A model generated the notes under the pieces. The model worked only from the letters and a program-made list of their open reading frames with translations. It was not told the origin of the DNA and ran no database searches. Shown in pieces: positions 6,833 through 9,774 of a stretch of 9,774 bases of DNA. The position numbers and the translations under genes were made by a program. The stretch is taken from assembly GCA_003022685.1 (NCBI GenBank), contig PXSV01000143.1:1-9774 (forward strand), written 5' to 3'. Source of the stretch: Halobacteriales archaeon SW_9_67_24. Lineage in GTDB: Archaea; Halobacteriota; Halobacteria; Halobacteriales; Halococcaceae. Position 1 is the stretch's first letter. Each line of letters begins with the position of its first letter.

Positions 6833-7582
6833 GTGCGCATCGAGAACAGCTTCATTCCCGTCCACGGCGTTGGCGAGGCGACCGAGCGCCGGCTCTGGGA
6901 GAACGGCGTCACCCACTGGGACGCGTTCGACGGGTCGAGCGTTGGAACGAAGACCGAGCGGCGTATCCACGAGTTCATCGCCACCGCGCGCGACCGTCTC
7001 GACGCAGGTGACGCGGCCTTCTTCGACGACGCCTTTCCGTCGGCCAGCCGGTGGCGGCTCTACGAGAACTTCCGGAACGAAGCCTGCTTCTTCGACATCG
7101 AGACGACGGGGCTAGATGCGCGTCACAGCGACGTGACGACCGCGAGCTTTCACCGTGGCGGCGAGACGACCACGCTCGTCCGCGGGGAGGACCTGACTCG
7201 GGCGGCGGTCGGCGAGCAGTTCGCCGAGGCCAGCCTCCTCGTCTCCTTTAATGGCAAGCGCTTCGACATCCCCTTCCTCGAACGGGCGTTCGATCTCGAC
7301 GTTGACCGTCCTCATATCGATCTCATGTACCCGTGCCGTCGGCTCGGACTCACCGGCGGCCTAAAACCGATCGAACGAGCAGTCGGGATCGAGCGCGACC
7401 GACCCGAACTCTCGGGACGGGACGCGGTCCGGCTGTGGCACCAGTACGAACGCGGTGACGATCGCGCGCTCTCGAAACTGGTGTCGTACAACCGTGCCGA
7501 CACCGTGAACCTCGAATCGCTGCTGGGGATCGTCACGGATCGGCTCCACGCGGAGGTCTTCGCCGCGGAAGACGGGGCCTGA
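6833..7582 (+). CDS. RNase H-like DEDDy exonuclease family protein (YprB-like)
   Basis: This is a 249-residue protein if translation starts at GTG 6833; GTG 6827 would add two residues. Residues about 8-32 (PVHGVGEATERRLWENGVTHWDAF) look like a helix-hairpin-helix element. The nuclease core follows, with FFDIETTGLD at 86-95 giving D88 and E90. SFNGKRFDIPFLERAF (138-153) gives D145. The HIDLM segment (161-165) and the C-terminal YNRAD (219-223) give Y219 and D223 in the Y-X3-D arrangement of DEDDy exonucleases. All metal-binding acids appear intact, so an active 3'-5' exonuclease on RNA or DNA is likely; substrate and pathway are unknown. Similar proteins are widespread in haloarchaea and resemble the RNase_H_2/YprB family. 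It follows the carboxyltransferase by 80 bp but has its own promoter, so no functional link is implied. Confidence 0.78.
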   Translation: MRIENSFIPVHGVGEATERRLWENGVTHWDAFDGSSVGTKTERRIHEFIATARDRLDAGDAAFFDDAFPSASRWRLYENFRNEACFFDIETTGLDARHSDVTTASFHRGGETTTLVRGEDLTRAAVGEQFAEASLLVSFNGKRFDIPFLERAFDLDVDRPHIDLMYPCRRLGLTGGLKPIERAVGIERDRPELSGRDAVRLWHQYERGDDRALSKLVSYNRADTVNLESLLGIVTDRLHAEVFAAEDGA

Positions 7583-7703
7583 CCGCGGGACGTCGGCGAC
7601 CGAAGAGCACGGGTTCGAGTTCGGAACGGCGTCGCTAGCTGTCGAAGGGAGTACGGCAATGGGTTTTTCGCTCCGCTGTCGGCCGTTGGTCTGCTCGTAC
7701 CGT

Positions 7704-7709
7704 AAAAAA
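7704..7709 (-). terminator. T-rich terminator of the complete PGF-CTERM gene
   Basis: Six A residues on the plus strand are a TTTTTT run on the minus strand, 27 nt beyond the stop codon of the gene ending at 7736. Oligo-T tracts without a strong hairpin are the usual archaeal termination signal. Confidence 0.5.
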
Positions 7710-7735
7710 GCCGCGAGAAAGATCGTCGAGTGCGG

Positions 7736-8599
7736 TTATTCGCGCCGTGCGGCGATGAGCGCAGCCGCGAGCAGCGCCACCACGCCGGCGACCAGCGTGA
7801 AGCCGGGGCCGTTACTGCTGGTCGTGGTCCCGCCACCGCCGTCACCGCTCGTCGTGGTTTCGTCGTCGGCCATGGTGGTCTCCATCATGGTCGTTTCCAT
7901 CATGGTCGTTTCCATCATGGTCGTTTCCATCATCGTCGTCTCCATCATGGTGGTGTCCATCTCGGTGGTCTCCATGGTGGTCGTCTCCATCATGGTCGTT
8001 TCCATGGTAGTCGTCTCCATGGGTTCGGTGACGTTGAGGGTCGCGTTCGCGAAGGTGCCGTTGTTGACTGCGACGCCGACGGTGTAGTTGCCGGCTTCGG
8101 GCGGGTTCGTCATCCCGCCGTAGGTCATCATGACCTGATCGCCCTCGCTCACCGTGATCGACTCGTCGAAGCCGATCGTGAGCAGCGACCCGTTCGGGCC
8201 CACCGACGGCAGGGTGGCGTTGGCCGCGATGCTCTCGCCGCCGAGCGTCGCCGAGTAGATATTCCCGCCTACGAGCCCGATGGTGGCATTGCTCTCGCCG
8301 TAATCGACGGTCACCTCGGTGAGGTTCCCGGTGGCGTTCGCGCCCATCACCACCGTCGAGACCGTGTGGTTGCCGGTCGCGTTCGCCGCGCTCGGCTCCG
8401 CCACGACCGAGACGTTCGTCCCGTTCATCATCGTCCCGTTGTCCATCGTCCCGTTCATCATCGTTGTCTCGTTGCCGGTCTCGTTCCCGGCGTCCTGTGC
8501 GCCGACCGTTCCGACCGCCCCGATGGTGCCGGCGACGGCTGCCAGCACCACCAGTCCGGCGAGGAACAGGCCCCGACGTGTGTCGTGTGTTCGTGTCAT
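7736..8599 (-). CDS. PGF-CTERM surface glycoprotein with Met-rich MMETT stalk (paralog 1)
   Basis: This 287-residue exported protein starts with RR at 8-9, a hydrophobic core at about 11-33 and a likely signal-peptidase site near VGAQDA. Residues about 37-62 are rich in Asn-Gly-Thr and Met pairs. A compact beta-rich ectodomain covers about 62-192, with VDYGESNATIG (98-108) and MTYGGMTNPPEAGNYTVGVA (158-177). It resembles the unnamed ectodomains common in haloarchaeal PGF-CTERM proteins. Residues 194-243 are a stalk of METT/MMETT repeats with 17 methionines in 50 residues. The tail has PGF at 265-267, a hydrophobic span to about 284 and RR at 285-286. This is the PGF-CTERM signal recognised by archaeosortase A for lipid anchoring to the cell surface. 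About 17 N-X-S/T sequons predict heavy glycosylation. The ATG at 8597-8599 is chosen because the signal peptide begins there. The exact role is unknown. Confidence 0.82.
   Translation of the reverse strand: MTRTHDTRRGLFLAGLVVLAAVAGTIGAVGTVGAQDAGNETGNETTMMNGTMDNGTMMNGTNVSVVAEPSAANATGNHTVSTVVMGANATGNLTEVTVDYGESNATIGLVGGNIYSATLGGESIAANATLPSVGPNGSLLTIGFDESITVSEGDQVMMTYGGMTNPPEAGNYTVGVAVNNGTFANATLNVTEPMETTTMETTMMETTTMETTEMDTTMMETTMMETTMMETTMMETTMMETTMADDETTTSGDGGGGTTTSSNGPGFTLVAGVVALLAAALIAARRE
7767..7787 (-). other. 21-bp segment present in paralog 1 and absent from paralog 2
   Basis: These bases, or an equivalent shift within the repeat, encode seven residues of the C-terminal membrane span. 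They are flanked by the near-repeat GCGAGCAGCG at 7767-7776 and GCGACCAGCG at 7788-7797. The other paralog has a single GCGACCAGCG at 9009-9018, as expected from slippage between the repeats. Confidence 0.7.
7874..7948 (-). repeat. 15-bp tandem repeat coding five MMETT units
   Basis: Five consecutive 15-bp units encode MMETT at residues 218-242 of paralog 1, with only synonymous variation between units. Degenerate METT and MMETT units extend the array to about 8020. Unit changes keep the reading frame, so stalk length can vary in steps of five residues. Confidence 0.9.
7994..8490 (-). repeat. 497-bp direct repeat, copy 1 (ectodomain coding region)
   Basis: This segment aligns without gaps to 9278-9774 at a constant offset of 1284 bp. 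I counted about 15 mismatches by eye, roughly 97% identity. It covers the Asn/Met-rich N-terminus, the ectodomain and the first stalk residues of paralog 1. The match stops being identical where the MMETT stalk begins. The second copy runs to the window edge, so its real length is unknown. Confidence 0.92.
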
Positions 8600-8613
8600 G
8601 ATTGTCGTTGATC

Positions 8614-8627
8614 GTCTCACGGGAGAC
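8614..8627 (-). promoter_or_regulatory. small inverted repeat in the leader of paralog 1
   Basis: GTCTC-ACGG-GAGAC is a perfect 5-bp inverted repeat with a 4-nt loop, ending 15 nt before the ATG at 8599. It lies within the inferred leader and could form a short hairpin in the mRNA or bind a dimeric protein. No Shine-Dalgarno is visible between it and the ATG. It is short enough to be chance. Confidence 0.25.
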
Positions 8628-8715
8628 GGGCGTATCGGGTCGGTCCGGTTGAAGCCGGTACCGACGGACGATACCACCACCACCGTGGAGGCTTCGGTAG
8701 ACGTGATACAGGCGC

Positions 8716-8726
8716 GTGATAAATCC
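8716..8726 (-). promoter_or_regulatory. candidate TATA promoter of paralog 1
   Basis: On the minus strand a GGATTTATCAC element follows an AAAA tract. Initiation about 25 nt downstream would be near 8693, leaving a leader of roughly 95 nt before the ATG. That is long compared with the leaderless genes elsewhere in the window. Confidence 0.4.
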
Positions 8727-8977
8727 TTTTTGGTGCAAAACTCACCGAGGCACACGCGATTCCTGCCGGCTGATTCGCGAAAACCGACCGCTGGTACCGG
8801 CCATGATCCGCCACGTAGCACTGTCGCTCGGCTGTCGACATGCAGTCATATACGAGGGACCACAGTACATTGAAGCCCGCTCTCGGATCCACCCGACAGG
8901 CAGCCGGACTGGGAGAGCACCAGCACCGAAAATCGCGATTCGACGAAACCGAAAGGCCGCCCGTCCGGTGGAAGAGT

Positions 8978-9774
8978 TCAGTCGCGCCGTGCAGCGATGA
9001 GTGCGGCCGCGACCAGCGTGAAGCCTGGCCCGCCGACCTCCGTTGTCTCCTCACCGGCACCGTCCGTGGCAGTGCCGTCGCCGGCAGCCCCTGCGCCGCC
9101 GTCACTGGTTCCGGTAGTGGCTCCGCTCGCGGTCGTCCCCCGAGTCGTGGTGCTCGCCTCGGTCGTCGCCTCCGCGCCGTCCTCGGTGGGTTCCGTCGCG
9201 TCGGTGATCTCCGTGCTACCCTCGGTCGTCTCCCTCGTGGTGTCCGTCTCGGTGGTTTCCGTTGTGGTGTCTGTCTCGGTCGTTTCCATGGTAGTCGTCT
9301 CCATGGGTTCGGTGACGTTGAGGGTCGCGTTCGCGAAGGTACCGTTGTTGACTGCGACGCCGACGGTGTAGTTGCCGGCTTCGGGTGGGTTCGTCATCCC
9401 GCCGTAGGTCATCATGACCTGATCGCCCTCACTGACGGTGATCGACCCGTCGAACCCGATCGTGAGCAGCGACCCGTTCGGGCCCACCGACGGCAGGGTG
9501 GCGTTGGCCGCGATGCTCTCGCCGCCGAGCGTCGCCGAGTAGATACTCCCGCCCACGAGTCCGATGGTGGCGTTGCTCTCGCCGTAATCGACGGTCACCT
9601 CGGTGAGGTTCCCGGTGGCGTTCGCGCTCATCACCACCGTCGAGACGGTGTGGTTGGCGGTCGCGTTCGCCGCGTTCGGCTCCGCCACGACCGAGACGTT
9701 CGTCCCGTTCATCATCGTCCCGTTGTCCATCGTCCCGTTCATCATCGTTGTCTCGTTGCCGGTCTCGTTCCCGG
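8978..9774 (-). CDS. PGF-CTERM surface glycoprotein, Thr/Glu/Gly-rich stalk (paralog 2, 5' end outside window)
   Basis: The frame is open from the right edge to TGA at 8978-8980. It enters at PGNETGNETT, matching about residue 37 of paralog 1, so the signal peptide lies outside the window. The ectodomain differs from paralog 1 by only about five residues (for example G/S at GSIYS, E/G at DGSITV and two changes near SANAT). The stalk is different: after two METT-like units it becomes ETDTTTETTETDTTRETTEG and then a long Ala/Gly/Thr/Ser-rich linker with almost no methionine. The tail keeps PGF and a final RRD, but the hydrophobic span between them is only FTLVAAALIAA, seven residues shorter than in paralog 1. 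It may therefore be poorly anchored or processed. Likely surface-exposed and glycosylated; role unknown. Confidence 0.8.
   Translation of the reverse strand, partial: GNETGNETTMMNGTMDNGTMMNGTNVSVVAEPNAANATANHTVSTVVMSANATGNLTEVTVDYGESNATIGLVGGSIYSATLGGESIAANATLPSVGPNGSLLTIGFDGSITVSEGDQVMMTYGGMTNPPEAGNYTVGVAVNNGTFANATLNVTEPMETTTMETTETDTTTETTETDTTRETTEGSTEITDATEPTEDGAEATTEASTTTRGTTASGATTGTSDGGAGAAGDGTATDGAGEETTEVGGPGFTLVAAALIAARRD
9278..9774 (-). repeat. 497-bp direct repeat, copy 2 (ectodomain coding region)
   Basis: This is the second copy of the segment at 7994-8490, same orientation, with no gap in the alignment. Mismatches are scattered through the middle, and the last 90 or so bases and the first 60 or so appear identical. 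The identity reaches the window edge, so it probably continues into the signal-peptide region. Confidence 0.92.

Larger units (their letters stand above)
8600..8977. other. region between the two PGF-CTERM genes
   Basis: This 378-bp gap contains the probable promoter and about 95-nt leader of paralog 1, then the untranslated sequence downstream of paralog 2. A 10-bp palindrome AATCGCGATT lies at 8931-8940 next to AAAA at 8929-8932, which is a weak T4 on the minus strand and a possible terminator for paralog 2. Open frames crossing it are Arg-rich and not acidic, so no gene is called. Confidence 0.55.

Noticed and set aside
7874..8020. Short regular repeats considered as a CRISPR array
   Set aside because: Units are 15 bp, contiguous without spacers, and encode an in-frame protein stalk.
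7659..8087. Plus-strand frame with VVSIMVVSIM hydrophobic repeats resembling membrane segments
   Set aside because: Also an antisense reading of the same 15-bp array, with no supporting start signal or family.
7730..8611. Plus-strand frame with His-Gly-Arg repeats (HHGRFHHGRF) that could suggest a metal-binding protein
   Set aside because: The repeats are the antisense reading of the MMETT array; the minus frame has a signal peptide, sequons and a PGF-CTERM tail.

Overview
The window reads as chromosomal DNA of a halophilic archaeon (class Halobacteria). The DNA is GC-rich with G/C-rich third codon positions, the proteins are strongly acidic, two genes encode PGF-CTERM surface proteins, and several start codons sit about 28-30 nt after a TATA-like element with no Shine-Dalgarno, which is the leaderless haloarchaeal pattern. 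No rRNA, tRNA, CRISPR array, transposase or integrase gene was seen.

Left part (1-3262). On the minus strand lie the first codons of an unidentified gene leaving the window, a broken animal-type haem peroxidase gene (in-frame TGA, both ends missing), a doubtful 47-codon ORF, and an intact galactonate dehydratase-type enolase-superfamily gene (dgoD). Divergent from dgoD is an IclR-family regulator. The 337-bp gap between them carries promoter elements and a cluster of GTGAT/ATCAC half-sites just before dgoD. This looks like a small sugar-acid catabolic locus under local control. The aldolase and kinase that would complete the pathway are not in the window.

Centre (3263-7582). Three plus-strand genes appear to have their own promoters rather than form an operon. 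They are a secreted or membrane-anchored LolA-like protein rich in N-glycosylation sequons, a biotin-dependent acyl-CoA carboxylase carboxyltransferase with an unusual N-terminal extension, and a DEDDy-type RNase H-like exonuclease with a helix-hairpin-helix-like N-terminus.

Right part (7583-9774). Two tandem minus-strand genes encode paralogous PGF-CTERM surface glycoproteins. Their ectodomain coding regions align without gaps over 497 bp with about 15 differences by eye, while their stalks differ completely. The complete copy has a methionine-rich MMETT repeat. The other, cut by the window edge, has a Thr/Glu/Gly stalk and a 7-residue deletion in its C-terminal membrane segment. This pair is the most unusual part of the window.

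Functional assignments come from motifs recalled for the families, not from database searches.
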